Below, one piece after another: positions 41,150-52,052 of a DNA stretch of 53,735 bases. The stretch is from Rhodocyclales bacterium. Its GTDB lineage: Bacteria > Pseudomonadota > Gammaproteobacteria > Burkholderiales > Rhodocyclaceae. The stretch is taken from NCBI GenBank assembly GCA_016235765.1, contig JACRIZ010000058.1:1-53735 (forward strand). The letters are read 5' to 3'. A program made the translations under genes and the position numbers. The notes beneath the pieces were generated by a model, which was not told where the DNA came from, made no database searches, and saw only the letters and a list, made by a program, of their open reading frames with translations. How positions within the stretch are numbered: the stretch's first letter is position 1; each line of letters starts with the position of its first letter.

Positions 41150-41854
41150 ATGCACTATCCGCAAATCATCGCCCATCGCTGCGGCGGCGTGCTGGCCGCG
41201 GAGAACAGCCTGGCCGGCCTGGCGGCGGCGGCGCGCATCGGCTGCCGCGGCGTCGAGTTCGACACCATGCTCTCGGCCGACGGCGTGCCGGTGCTGATGC
41301 ACGACGACACGGTCGACCGGACCACCAGCGGCCACGGCGCGGTAGCGCGCCTGACCGTGGCCGACCTGCGGCGACTGAATCTGCGCGGTGAACCGGTGCC
41401 GTTGCTGGCCGAGGCATTGGCACGCTGCGCCGAACTGGGCCTGTGGGCGAACATCGAGATCAAGGTCGCTACGGGCTGCGACGAGGCCGAACTGGGCCGG
41501 GCGGTGGCCCGGACGCTCGCCGAAAGCTGGAACGGCCACGGCGTGATCTCCTCGTTCTCGATACCTGCGCTGCTGGCCGCGAAAAGTCAGCCTTCGCGCC
41601 ACGCTGCCTTTGCGCTGCTGGTCGACGATCTGCCGGTCGATTGGCAGGCTCAGGTGCGCGAGATCAACGCCATCGCCGTGCACATGGACGCGACGTTTGC
41701 CACGCCGGACAAGATTGCCGCGGTGCGCGAGATCGGCCGCGCGGTCGCCTGTTACACCGTGAACGAACGTAGCGAGGCCGAGCGGCTGCTGAGCTCCGGC
41801 GCCACGGCCATCTTCACCGATCACCCGGAGTTCTGGGCGTCCACGGCCGCCTAG
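41150..41854 (+). CDS. Glycerophosphodiester phosphodiesterase (UgpQ-like)
   Basis: A 234-residue GDPD-family enzyme that hydrolyses glycerophosphodiesters to glycerol-3-phosphate and an alcohol. IAHRCGGVLAAENSLAG (metal-binding and catalytic His, Asn), FDTMLSADGVPVLMHDDTVDRTT and ANIEIKVATG are the family motifs. No signal peptide, so cytoplasmic, like UgpQ. A repeat copy at 41580-41605 reads AKSQPSRHAAF in frame. It is translationally adjacent to the UgpB-like gene. Confidence 0.92.
   Translation: MHYPQIIAHRCGGVLAAENSLAGLAAAARIGCRGVEFDTMLSADGVPVLMHDDTVDRTTSGHGAVARLTVADLRRLNLRGEPVPLLAEALARCAELGLWANIEIKVATGCDEAELGRAVARTLAESWNGHGVISSFSIPALLAAKSQPSRHAAFALLVDDLPVDWQAQVREINAIAVHMDATFATPDKIAAVREIGRAVACYTVNERSEAERLLSSGATAIFTDHPEFWASTAA
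41580..41605 (-). repeat. Dispersed GGCTGACTTT repeat, copy 12
   Basis: An exact core on the minus strand, inside the glycerophosphodiesterase gene. It is a close twin of copy 5 but read in another frame. Confidence 0.85.
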
Positions 41855-41978
41855 GGCGCTTCTTCACAAAAACTTACACTTGGCGCGCTTGCCTTACAGT
41901 TGTCCGCTGGCCTTGTACTCCGGCGATCCGTAATCTGGGCTCCGGGATAACCCAATCACCCCTCAAGGAGGTAAGACC

Positions 41979-42296
41979 ATGAAGACCCAGCTCATCGCCG
42001 CCGCCATCGCCGCCGTCATCTCCGTTCCCGTCTTCGCCCAGGCCAACACGCCGGGCATCGACCAGCGCCAGGCCAACCAGGAGCGCCGCATCGACCAGGG
42101 CGTCGCCTCCGGCGAGCTCAACGCCCGCGAAACCGCACGCCTCGACCGCGGCCAGCAGCGCGTCGACAACATGGAAAACCGTGCCAAGTCCGACGGCGTC
42201 GTCACCCGCGGCGAGCGTGCCAAGATCCACGCCGTGCAGGACCGCCAGAGCGCCCGCATCTACCGCCAGAAGCACGACCGCCAGCGCGCCCGCTGA
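41979..42296 (+). CDS. Small secreted hypothetical protein, 105 aa
   Basis: A periplasmic or secreted protein with signal peptide MKTQLIAAAIAAVISVPVFA. The mature part is highly charged, rich in Arg, Gln and Asp, and seems to hold two related units: RIDQGVASGELNARETARLD and RAKSDGVVTRGERAKIHAVQ, the second followed by QSARIYRQKHD. A near-perfect Shine-Dalgarno (AAGGAGGT) lies 7 nt before the ATG, and a strong terminator follows at once, so it is an independent, probably well expressed gene. No function is recognised. Confidence 0.85.
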   Translation: MKTQLIAAAIAAVISVPVFAQANTPGIDQRQANQERRIDQGVASGELNARETARLDRGQQRVDNMENRAKSDGVVTRGERAKIHAVQDRQSARIYRQKHDRQRAR

Positions 42297-42314
42297 GCGC
42301 ATCGCTCCGCCCCG

Positions 42315-42341
42315 AAAAGGCCCGCCCCGCGGGCCTTTTTT
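42315..42341 (+). terminator. Rho-independent terminator after the 105-aa gene
   Basis: AAAAGGCCCGC (42315-42325) pairs perfectly with GCGGGCCTTTT (42329-42339) around a CCC loop, with a T-run. It insulates alaS. Confidence 0.92.
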
Positions 42342-42355
42342 CATGGCTGTTCGCG

Positions 42356-42361
42356 TAAAAT
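42356..42361 (+). promoter_or_regulatory. -10 box of alaS
   Basis: TAAAAT, 30 nt before the alaS ATG and just after the terminator. A convincing -35 box is not visible. Confidence 0.4.
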
Positions 42362-42391
42362 CAGCGGATTACGTCGACCCCAGCATTTGCC

Positions 42392-45009
<2,618 letters not shown>

Positions 45010-45013
<4 letters not shown>

Positions 45014-45438
45014 GCCTGCGCGCCGACATCACCCGCGAGATCCTCAACGAACGTGGCCAGGGCTACTTCCCCGGCCACATGGGGATCGAGGTGCTGGCGC
45101 TGACGCCCGGGCGCGTCTATGCGCGCATGCCGGTGCAGCCGCACCTGCTGGCGCCCAACGGCTTCCTGCACGCCGCCTCGGTGATCGCCCTGGCGGACAC
45201 CGCCTGCGGCTACGGCACCATTGCCCACCTGCCCGACGGCGCCACGTCCTTCACCACCATCGAACTCAAGTCCAATTTCCTCGGCACCGCCACCGAAGGC
45301 GCGCTGCATTGCGAGGCGCGCAGCGAACACATGGGCCGCGCCACGCAGGTCTGGGACGCCACCGTCACCGACGAAGCCAGCGGCCGCAAGGTCGCGCTGT
45401 TCCGCTGCACACAGATGATTCTCTGGCCGAAGGGATAA
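45010..45438 (+). CDS. PaaI-type hotdog thioesterase
   Basis: A 142-residue hotdog-fold thioesterase of the PaaI/YbgC-like group, hydrolysing an acyl-Co[25 protein letters not shown] carries the conserved HxxxxxxxxD-type catalytic segment (His and Asp/Thr), and [13 protein letters not shown] is the conserved strand. The GTG at 45010 overlaps the alaS stop (GTGA), the only start that fits the family opening. The substrate is unknown. Confidence 0.9.
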
Positions 45439-45522
45439 GGGCGGCTGGGCGCCGCTGGCCACAGGGGGGCTGGCGGGCACGAGCCGGTAAGAGGCATGGT
45501 CATCGGGCAAAGGGGGGAACCT

Positions 45523-46416
45523 ATGCACAAGATATCCCGTATCGAGATCCACGAAACGCTCGCCCACCTGGAGCGCGCCATCGACAACCACCAGCGATGG
45601 TACGAAACCATCGTCAAGATACTCGTCTGCCGGCTTCCCTTTGAGTCCCGCCATGCCGCAGATGGGGCCTACCGCGAGTGCGAGTTCGGCAAATGGTATT
45701 ACAGCGACCATTCCCGGAAGTTGCGGGACCGGGCGGGATTTGTCGCCGTGGAAGGCGAGCACGAGCGCATGCACAACATGGCCTCGCGGCTGCTGCGTGA
45801 AATGGAAGCGGGCAGGCCGCTTCGGGTCGAGGACTACGAGGCTTTCGCCGCGTCGCTGGCCAACCTGCGCATACAGCTCATGTCGCTGAAGCGCGAGTTG
45901 AACACCGCGCTCGGCGATCTCGACCCGCTAACCGGAGCCTACAGCCGGATCAGCATGCTGACCTGGCTGCGCGAACAGCAGGAACTGGTTCGGCGCAATA
46001 TCCTGAGCTGCGGGCTGACGATGATCGATCTGGACGACTTCAAGGCCATCAACGACACTTACGGACATCTGGTGGGGGACCAGGTGCTGGCCCAATCGTC
46101 GGCCTACCTGCTTGAGCACATCCGGCCCTACGACAAGCTTTTCCGCTATGGCGGCGAAGAATTCCTGCTCTGCACCCCGGATACGGATGTCGAGACTTGC
46201 CGGACGATGGTAGACCGCCTGCGCGATGGGCTGGCGAACACTCCCATCTTCGCCAACGACGCGGTCATCGCCTGCCGGGTGTCCTGCGGCGTCGCGCTGC
46301 TCGAACGGGACCAGCCCGTCGAAAAAGCCATCGAACGGGCCGATCAGGCGATGTACGCCGCCAAGCGCGCCGGCCGCAACCGGACCCACGTCTCGGAAAT
46401 CTCGATTAGGCAATGA
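45523..46416 (+). CDS. dgcZ: CZB-GGDEF diguanylate cyclase, DgcZ-like (zinc-regulated)
   Basis: A 297-residue cyclase with the same layout and length as E. coli DgcZ (YdeH). The N-terminal CZB domain keeps the zinc ligands His23, Cys53 (ECEFGKWYY), His80 and His84 (EHERMH), one residue offset from the E. coli positions as I recall them. The GGDEF domain starts near residue 135 and has RYGGEEF; RPYD five residues earlier fits the product-inhibition site. Zinc binding would be expected to inhibit c-di-GMP synthesis. AGGGGGG precedes the ATG at 45523; earlier in-frame codons lack support. Confidence 0.92.
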   Translation: MHKISRIEIHETLAHLERAIDNHQRWYETIVKILVCRLPFESRHAADGAYRECEFGKWYYSDHSRKLRDRAGFVAVEGEHERMHNMASRLLREMEAGRPLRVEDYEAFAASLANLRIQLMSLKRELNTALGDLDPLTGAYSRISMLTWLREQQELVRRNILSCGLTMIDLDDFKAINDTYGHLVGDQVLAQSSAYLLEHIRPYDKLFRYGGEEFLLCTPDTDVETCRTMVDRLRDGLANTPIFANDAVIACRVSCGVALLERDQPVEKAIERADQAMYAAKRAGRNRTHVSEISIRQ

Positions 46417-46441
46417 GCTGCGATTAGTACCGTGTGCCGAC

Positions 46442-47833
46442 CTAGTGCCCGCCGCCGGTGAAGGTGACGTCCAGGCCCGGCCAGATGGTTTCCAGCGTGG
46501 CCTTGAATTCGGCCTGGATGCGTTCCAGTGCGGCCTGGTTGTCGGCCTCGAAGCGCAGAACGACGACCGGCGTGGTGTTGGAGGCGCGGGCGAGGCCGAA
46601 GCCGTCCTTGTATTCGGCGCGCACGCCGTCGATGGTGATCAGTTCGCGGGCACCGGGGAACTTGCCGACCGATTGCAGCTTGGCGATCAGCGCGTGCGGC
46701 TCGCCTTCCTGCATCTTGAGGTTGAGCTCGGGCGTCGAGATGGCGTTGGGCAGGTTCTTCAGCGGCCAGTTGGCGTCCGGCCAGCGGCTGATGATCTCCA
46801 GCAGGCGGGCGCCGGCATAGAGGCCGTCGTCGAAGCCGTACCAGCGCTCCTTGAAGAAGACGTGGCCGCTCATCTCGCCGGCCAGCGGCGCGCCGGTCTC
46901 CTTGAGCTTGGCCTTGATGAAGGCGTGGCCGGTGTTCCACATCAGCGGCTGGCCGCCTTGGTAGCGCACCGACTCGGCGACCCAGCGCGAGCACTTCACG
47001 TCGAAGATGATCTGCGCGCCGGGGTTGCGGGACAGCACGTCGGCGGCGAACAGCATCAACTGGCGGTCGGGGTAGATGATCTCGCCGTCCTTGGTGACCA
47101 CGCCCAGGCGGTCGCCGTCGCCGTCGAAGGCCAGGCCCAGTTCGGCATCGGTCTCCTTGAGGACGCGGATCACGTCCTTGAGGTTCTCGGGCTTGGAGGG
47201 GTCGGGATGGTGGTTGGGGAAATTGCCGTCGACTTCGCAGAACAGTTCGATGACCTCGCAGCCCATGCGCCGGAACAACTCCGGTGCGAAGCCACCCGCG
47301 ACGCCGTTGCCGCAGTCGACCACGATCTTCATCGGCCGGGCGAGCTTGACGTCGCCGACGATGCGCTTGAGATAGGCTTCCTTGACGTCGGCATGGCGCA
47401 GCTTGCCTGCCCCCGTAACGAGGCGGCCTTCGTCGATGCGCTGCTTCAGGTCCTGGATCAACTGGCCGAACAGGGTCTGGCCGCCGAGTACCATCTTCAG
47501 GCCGTTGTAGTCCGGCGGGTTGTGGCTGCCGGTGACGGAGACGCAGCTCTCGGTGCCGAGGTCGAAGGCGGCGAAGTAGGTGACCGGCGTCGGCACGCAG
47601 CCGATGTCGACCACATCGACGCCGGCCTGGTTGATGCCCTCGGCGAGTGCGCCGGCCAGTTCGGGTCCGGAAAGGCGGCCGTCACGGCCGATGGCGATGG
47701 TCTTCAGGCCGCGCTCGCGGGCCTCGGAGCCGATGGCCTGGCCGATGGTGCGCACGGCGTCGGCGGTGAGCGACTTGTCGACGATGCCGCGGATGTCATA
47801 GGCCTTGAAGATCTCGGGGGCGATGGGGGTCAT
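46442..47833 (-). CDS. Phosphomannomutase/phosphoglucomutase (AlgC/ManB type)
   Basis: A 463-residue alpha-D-phosphohexomutase interconverting hexose 1- and 6-phosphates for LPS and exopolysaccharide precursors. TGSHNPPDYNG holds the phosphoserine, DGDGDRLGVV the metal loop, GEMSGHVFF the sugar-binding loop and RASNTTPVVVLRFE the phosphate-binding loop. Length matches the bifunctional PMM/PGM. The ATG at 47833 follows GGAG at 8 nt. The heptosyltransferase on the same strand suggests a loose LPS-related neighbourhood. Confidence 0.95.
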   Translation of the reverse strand: MTPIAPEIFKAYDIRGIVDKSLTADAVRTIGQAIGSEARERGLKTIAIGRDGRLSGPELAGALAEGINQAGVDVVDIGCVPTPVTYFAAFDLGTESCVSVTGSHNPPDYNGLKMVLGGQTLFGQLIQDLKQRIDEGRLVTGAGKLRHADVKEAYLKRIVGDVKLARPMKIVVDCGNGVAGGFAPELFRRMGCEVIELFCEVDGNFPNHHPDPSKPENLKDVIRVLKETDAELGLAFDGDGDRLGVVTKDGEIIYPDRQLMLFAADVLSRNPGAQIIFDVKCSRWVAESVRYQGGQPLMWNTGHAFIKAKLKETGAPLAGEMSGHVFFKERWYGFDDGLYAGARLLEIISRWPDANWPLKNLPNAISTPELNLKMQEGEPHALIAKLQSVGKFPGARELITIDGVRAEYKDGFGLARASNTTPVVVLRFEADNQAALERIQAEFKATLETIWPGLDVTFTGGGH

Positions 47834-47895
47834 TGTTTTTTGCTCCGGCTCTTGCGGTTTCGGAAAACGACAGTTTGCGACGAATTGATTGCGGG

Positions 47896-48321
47896 CTAAT
47901 GAAGCACCTTGGGCACCTCATTGACGCTGTCGGGCGGGGCGGGCGAGACGTGGTGCAGCACCAGCCGCCAGCCGACCGTGCCGCGTACGAAGACATTGGT
48001 GGCGACCACCGGGGCGCGTCGCGACTCGTCGTCCCGCACCGAGATGTGTTCGATCACCGTATTGACGACGGCAAAGGGCGTCTGCACCGAGGTCGTGCCG
48101 GAAAGGCGCACCTTCAGCCGCGGGCCGCCTTCGAAAATGCGCCGCCAGGCGTCGCGGATGGCGGCGTAGCCGGTCAGGCGCGGCCCGCCGGGATGCACGC
48201 AGACGATTTCCTCGTCCTCGGCCCAGACGGCCATCAGCGCTTCCAGGTCGGCCCGTTCGACGGCGTCGTAGAAGGCCGCCTCGGCGTCCTGGGGGGTCGG
48301 GAATATCGGTTTGTCAGGCAT
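47896..48321 (-). CDS. SnoaL/DUF4440-like protein
   Basis: A 141-residue protein with the cystatin-like NTF2 fold of SnoaL and ketosteroid isomerase relatives. PTPQDAEAAFYDAVERADLEALMAVW at the N-terminus and GWRLVLHHVSPAP at the end are typical of the group, with HPGGPRLTGYAAIRDAWRRIF between. Members range from isomerases to proteins of unknown role, so no reaction is assigned. The 5' end overlaps the waaF 3' end by 8 bp. Confidence 0.85.
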   Translation of the reverse strand: MPDKPIFPTPQDAEAAFYDAVERADLEALMAVWAEDEEIVCVHPGGPRLTGYAAIRDAWRRIFEGGPRLKVRLSGTTSVQTPFAVVNTVIEHISVRDDESRRAPVVATNVFVRGTVGWRLVLHHVSPAPPDSVNEVPKVLH

Positions 48322-49309
48322 CGTCCAGTGCTTTGAGCACCTGTTCCGGTTGCAGTTGATTCAGGCAGTTCAGGTGTCCCAGCGGGCACTCCCGCTTGAA
48401 GCACGGACTGCATTCGAGTTTGAGCGAGATTATTTTCGCATGCGGCGAGAGCGGCGGGGTATAAGCCGGGCTCGACGAGCCGTAGAGGGCCGCCAGCGGC
48501 CGGCCGAGCGCGGCGGCGACGTGCATCAGGCCCGAGTCGTTGCTGACCACGGCACGCGCGCCGGCGATCAGGTCGATGGCCTGCTCGAGGTTGGTACGGC
48601 CGCAGAGGTTCTGCGCCGCGCCCTCGGACAGCCGCTCGATCTCGGCGCCGGCCTCGGCATCCTTCGGCCCGCCGATGGCCCAGACAGGCGTTCCACCCTG
48701 GCTGACTTTTCGCGCGAGCGCCGCGAAGTGCGCCGCCGGCCAGCGCTTGGCCGGGCCATACTCGGCGCCGGGGCAAAAGACGATCGGCGCGACGTCCGGT
48801 GGCAGGCCCAGCGCGGCGCGGGCGGCGCGCTGCTGTTCGAGCGCGGAAGCGAGGCGCGGCTCAAGCGTCGGGCCGGTCAGCGGACCGGCCAGCGCGGCGT
48901 AGCGGTCGACCAGGCGCGGCATGGCGGCCTCGTCCAGCGTGCGGCGATCGTTGAGCAGGAAGTAGCGCGCCTCGCCGGTGTAGCCGGTGCGTTTCGGGAT
49001 GCCGGCGAAGTACGGGGGCAGCGCCGACTTCCAGGAATTCGGCAACACGTAGGCTTCGGCAAAGTCAGCCGCGGCGAGACACCTCCCCAGCGCCTTGCGA
49101 CCTGCCCAGTCGAACTTGCCATGGGCGAAGGGGTTCACGATGCTGGCCGCCACCTCAGGCATGCGCGCCAGCAACGGGGCGCTCCAGGCGGGCGCGAGGA
49201 CGTGGATTGCGGCGTCGGGCTGCTGTTCGCGCAGCCGCATCAGCAACGGCTGCATCATGATCGTGTCGCCGATCCAGGACGGCGCAACGATCAGGATACG
49301 GCGCGGCAC
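48314..49309 (-). CDS. waaF: ADP-heptose:LPS heptosyltransferase II
   Basis: A 331-residue GT9 glycosyltransferase adding the second heptose to the LPS inner core. RILIVAPSWIGDTIMMQPLL is the signature N-terminus, with FCPGAEYGPAKRWP, NDSGLMHVAAALGRPL and the C-terminal CSPCFKRECPLGHLNCL. No ATG fits; GTG at 49309 gives VPRRILIVAP, as in the family. Two repeat copies lie inside it, in opposite orientations: 49058-49083 (CLAAADFAEA) and 48687-48712 (KVSQGGTPVW). Both are read in frame without disrupting motifs. It follows the zinc-finger gene by 14 nt. Confidence 0.94.
   Translation of the reverse strand: MPRRILIVAPSWIGDTIMMQPLLMRLREQQPDAAIHVLAPAWSAPLLARMPEVAASIVNPFAHGKFDWAGRKALGRCLAAADFAEAYVLPNSWKSALPPYFAGIPKRTGYTGEARYFLLNDRRTLDEAAMPRLVDRYAALAGPLTGPTLEPRLASALEQQRAARAALGLPPDVAPIVFCPGAEYGPAKRWPAAHFAALARKVSQGGTPVWAIGGPKDAEAGAEIERLSEGAAQNLCGRTNLEQAIDLIAGARAVVSNDSGLMHVAAALGRPLAALYGSSSPAYTPPLSPHAKIISLKLECSPCFKRECPLGHLNCLNQLQPEQVLKALDDA
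48687..48712 (+). repeat. Dispersed GGCTGACTTT repeat, copy 13
   Basis: An exact core, antisense within waaF, preceded by GGCGTTCCACCCT. Confidence 0.85.
49058..49083 (-). repeat. Dispersed GGCTGACTTT repeat, copy 14
   Basis: An exact core, sense within waaF, about 350 bp from copy 13 and inverted to it. It is nearly identical to copy 2 in chrB. Confidence 0.85.
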
Positions 49310-49323
49310 GGTCAGTGGTGACC

Positions 49324-49524
49324 TCAGTGATGGCCGCGCGGCTTTTCGCCCGTGAACGTGTACTTCGTGCCGCAGTAGGGACAGACGGCTTCGTCGCCCT
49401 TCAGGACGTCGAGGAAGACGCGCGGATGCCTCGCCCACAGCGGCGCGCCGGGGCGCGGGCAGTGCAGCGGCAGGTCGTGGGCGGTGACGGCGACATCGCG
49501 GGCGGTTTCATTGATTTCGGCCAT
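49324..49524 (-). CDS. Zinc-finger (CHCC) domain protein, 66 aa
   Basis: A small zinc-finger protein of the zf-CHCC type, related to the zinc domain of NDUFS6. The ligands are in LHCPRPG, WARHPRVFLD and AVCPYCGTKYTF. The ATG at 49524 follows GAGGAT. It lies 11 nt after ilvE and just before waaF, a trio that I recognise as common in betaproteobacteria. Its molecular role is not known. Confidence 0.9.
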   Translation of the reverse strand: MAEINETARDVAVTAHDLPLHCPRPGAPLWARHPRVFLDVLKGDEAVCPYCGTKYTFTGEKPRGHH

Positions 49525-49535
49525 GTTCGGTATCC

Positions 49536-50456
49536 TCAGACCTTTGCGAGCCATTCGGCGTGGGCCGGCACCTTGCCGTTCACCACGTCGAGGAACAGGC
49601 TCTGGATCCTGGTGGTGATCGGCCCGCGCTTGCCTTCGCCGATCTGGCGGTTGTCGAGTTCGCGGATCGGCGTCACTTCGGCGGCGGTACCGGTGAAGAA
49701 GGCTTCGTCGGCAACGTAGACGTCGTCGCGCGTCAGCCGCTTGGAGACGATCGTGTAGCCGAGATCCTTGGCCAGTGCGTGCACCGAGGCGCGGGTGATG
49801 CCGATCAGCGCCGAGGCGATCTCCGGTTCGTAGATCTGGCCGTCCTTGATCACGAACAGGTTCTCGCCCGCGCCTTCGGCGACGAAGCCGTCCACGTCGA
49901 GCAGCATGGCCTCGTCGTAGCCCTGTTCGGTCGCCTCCATGTTGGCGAGGATCGAGTTGGCATAGGTACCCGAGTACTTGGCGCGGCACATCGAGACATT
50001 CACGTGGTGGCGGGCGTAGCTGGAGGTCTTGACGCGGATCCCCTTCTCCATGCCTTCCTCGCCGAGGTAGGCGCCCCAGGGCCAGGCGGCGATGGCGACG
50101 TGGGTCTGGGCGCCTTTCGGCGAAATGCCCATCTTCTCCGAGCCGTAGAAGGCGATCGGCCGCAGGTAGCAGGAATCCAGCTTGTTGGCGCGCACAACGT
50201 CCTTCTGCGCTTCCATCAGCGTTTCCTTGTCCCAGGGCATGGGCATGCGGTAAATGTGTGCCGAGTTGAACAGCCGGTCGGTATGTTCCTTGAGCCGGAA
50301 GATGGCCGTGCCATTGACGGTGTTGTAGGCACGCACGCCTTCGAACACGGCCAGGCCGTAGTGCAGCGAGTGCGTCAGCACGTGGGTGTTGGCATCTCGC
50401 CAGGGCACGAGCTTGCCGTCGTACCAGATGAAGCCGTCGCGGTCGGCCATGGACAT
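49536..50456 (-). CDS. ilvE: Branched-chain amino acid aminotransferase
   Basis: A 306-residue PLP-dependent fold-type IV aminotransferase interconverting Val, Leu and Ile with their keto acids. It opens MADRDGFIWYDGKLVPW, then THSLHYGLAVFEGVRAY. MCRAKYSGTYANSILANMEA carries the conserved lysine region near the PLP site and EGAGENLFVIKDG and FFTGTAAEVTPI are further signatures. The ATG at 50456 is chosen over an in-frame TTG at 50474; TGGAGA lies upstream. Cotranscribed with the zinc-finger gene. Confidence 0.95.
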   Translation of the reverse strand: MSMADRDGFIWYDGKLVPWRDANTHVLTHSLHYGLAVFEGVRAYNTVNGTAIFRLKEHTDRLFNSAHIYRMPMPWDKETLMEAQKDVVRANKLDSCYLRPIAFYGSEKMGISPKGAQTHVAIAAWPWGAYLGEEGMEKGIRVKTSSYARHHVNVSMCRAKYSGTYANSILANMEATEQGYDEAMLLDVDGFVAEGAGENLFVIKDGQIYEPEIASALIGITRASVHALAKDLGYTIVSKRLTRDDVYVADEAFFTGTAAEVTPIRELDNRQIGEGKRGPITTRIQSLFLDVVNGKVPAHAEWLAKV

Positions 50457-50505
50457 GTTGGGGTTCTCCAGCAATCTGTCGAAACGTCGATTTTATCGCG
50501 CCCTG

Positions 50506-50511
50506 TAGAAT
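50506..50511 (+). promoter_or_regulatory. -10-like box abutting the Nudix gene
   Basis: TAGAAT ends 7 nt before the Nudix ATG. GCGGGGC fills the gap; it is too close to the start to be a normal ribosome binding site. A leaderless transcript is likely. Confidence 0.5.
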
Positions 50512-50518
50512 GCGGGGC

Positions 50519-50983
50519 ATGAACCGAATCTGGAAACCCAATGTCACCGTCGCTGCCCTCATAGAGCGCGACGGCCGCTTTCTGCTCGTCGAGGAGGAGA
50601 CTCCCGAAGGCGTCCGCTTCAACCAGCCTGCCGGCCACCTGGACGAGGGCGAATCCCTCATGGAGGCCTGCGCCCGCGAGACGCTGGAGGAGACTGCGTG
50701 GCGCTTTCGGCCGACCGCGCTGGTCGGCATCTATATGTGGCCGCGGCCAAAAAGGGAAAATGAGGGCGACATCACCTACCTGCGCTTCGCCTTCGCCGGT
50801 ACGCTGGGCGAGGAGCAGGCCGGCCGCAGCCTGGATACCGGCATCCTGCGCGCCGTCTGGCTGACGCCGCAGGAAATCGAGGCCTCGCGCGAGCGCCATC
50901 GCAGCCCGCTGGTCTGGCAGGGTGTCCAGGACTACCTGGCCGGCCGTCGCTACCCGATGGAAATCCTGCGCCACTATGTCTGA
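50519..50983 (+). CDS. Nudix hydrolase, NudJ-like
   Basis: A 154-residue Nudix hydrolase with the Nudix box [20 protein letters not shown]. The flanking [20 protein letters not shown] resembles NudJ (HMP-PP/phosphatase type), which often precedes mnmA. A short A-rich element (50755-50766) sits before the conserved [12 protein letters not shown] strand and reads KRENEG. The start is supported by the family and by the TAGAAT box. It overlaps mnmA by 8 bp. Confidence 0.92.
   Translation: MNRIWKPNVTVAALIERDGRFLLVEEETPEGVRFNQPAGHLDEGESLMEACARETLEETAWRFRPTALVGIYMWPRPKRENEGDITYLRFAFAGTLGEEQAGRSLDTGILRAVWLTPQEIEASRERHRSPLVWQGVQDYLAGRRYPMEILRHYV
50755..50766 (+). repeat. Short GGGAAAATGAGG element, copy 2
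   Basis: A 12-nt match, with one A fewer, to 24598-24610 in glcF. It is unusually A-rich for its surroundings and lies within the Nudix gene. Confidence 0.35.
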
Positions 50984-52052
50984 GCATGTCATCGTCGGCA
51001 TGTCCGGCGGCGTCGATTCCTCAGTGGCGGCGTTGCTCCTGAAGCGCGCCGGCTACCGGGTGACCGGCCTGTTCATGAAGAACTGGGAGGATGACGACGA
51101 CGAGGCGTACTGCTCCTCGCGCCAGGACCTGATCGACGCCGCGGCGGCGGCCGATGTGATCGGCATCGACCTCGAGGCGGTCAATTTCTCGGCCGAGTAC
51201 AAGGAGCGCGTGTTCGCCGACTTCCTGCGCGAATACCAGGCCGGTCGTACGCCGAACCCCGACGTGCTGTGCAACTCCGAGATCAAGTTCAAGGCCTTCC
51301 TCGACCATGCCATGAAGCTGGGTGCCGACCGGATCGCCACCGGCCATTACGCCCAGGTACGCCAGTTCCTCGGCGACTGGCAACTCATGAAGGCCGAGGA
51401 TGGCACCAAGGACCAGAGCTACTTCCTCTATCGCCTCAACCAGGCGCAATTGAGCAAGACGCTGTTTCCGGTCGGCCACCTGTACAAGCGCGAAGTGCGC
51501 CGGATTGCCGAGGAGGCAGGACTGCCCAACCACGCCAAGAAGGATTCGACGGGCATCTGCTTCATCGGCGAGCGGCCGTTCCGCGAGTTCCTGTCCAAGT
51601 ACCTGCCCCGGCAGCCGGGCGAGATCCGCCGGCTCGACGACGACCGCGTCGTCGGCAGGCATGAGGGTCTGATGTACTACACGCTGGGCCAGCGCGAAGG
51701 CTTGGGAATAGGCGGCGTCAAGGGCGCGCCCGAAGTGCCGTGGTTCGTCTGCGCCAAGGACATGGCGCAGAACATCCTCTACGTAGTGCAGGGCCATGAG
51801 CATCCGGCGCTGATGAAGGATCACCTGGCGGCCGAACAACTGACCTGGATTTCCGGCCGGCCGCCGCACACGCATTGGGTGTATGCGGCCAAGACGCGCT
51901 ATCGGCAGCCCGACGCGGCTTGCGAAGTGGAGAGCGTGGATGCGAACCGCTGCCAGGTCGCCTTCGCGGCGCCGCAATGGGCGGTGACGCCCGGCCAGTC
52001 GGTGGTGGTCTACGAGTCGCTGGTCTGCCTCGGTGGAGGCATCATCGTCTAG
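50976..52052 (+). CDS. mnmA: tRNA-specific 2-thiouridylase MnmA
   Basis: A 358-residue tRNA thiolase making 2-thiouridine at the wobble position of tRNA Lys, Glu and Gln. The PP-loop is [17 protein letters not shown]. The catalytic cysteines are in [12 protein letters not shown] and [13 protein letters not shown]. The C-terminal beta domain is complete. The ATG at 50976 overlaps the Nudix stop by 8 bp. The TAG stop overlaps that of the convergent GST gene in a CTAG tetranucleotide. Confidence 0.97.
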   Translation: MSEHVIVGMSGGVDSSVAALLLKRAGYRVTGLFMKNWEDDDDEAYCSSRQDLIDAAAAADVIGIDLEAVNFSAEYKERVFADFLREYQAGRTPNPDVLCNSEIKFKAFLDHAMKLGADRIATGHYAQVRQFLGDWQLMKAEDGTKDQSYFLYRLNQAQLSKTLFPVGHLYKREVRRIAEEAGLPNHAKKDSTGICFIGERPFREFLSKYLPRQPGEIRRLDDDRVVGRHEGLMYYTLGQREGLGIGGVKGAPEVPWFVCAKDMAQNILYVVQGHEHPALMKDHLAAEQLTWISGRPPHTHWVYAAKTRYRQPDAACEVESVDANRCQVAFAAPQWAVTPGQSVVVYESLVCLGGGIIV

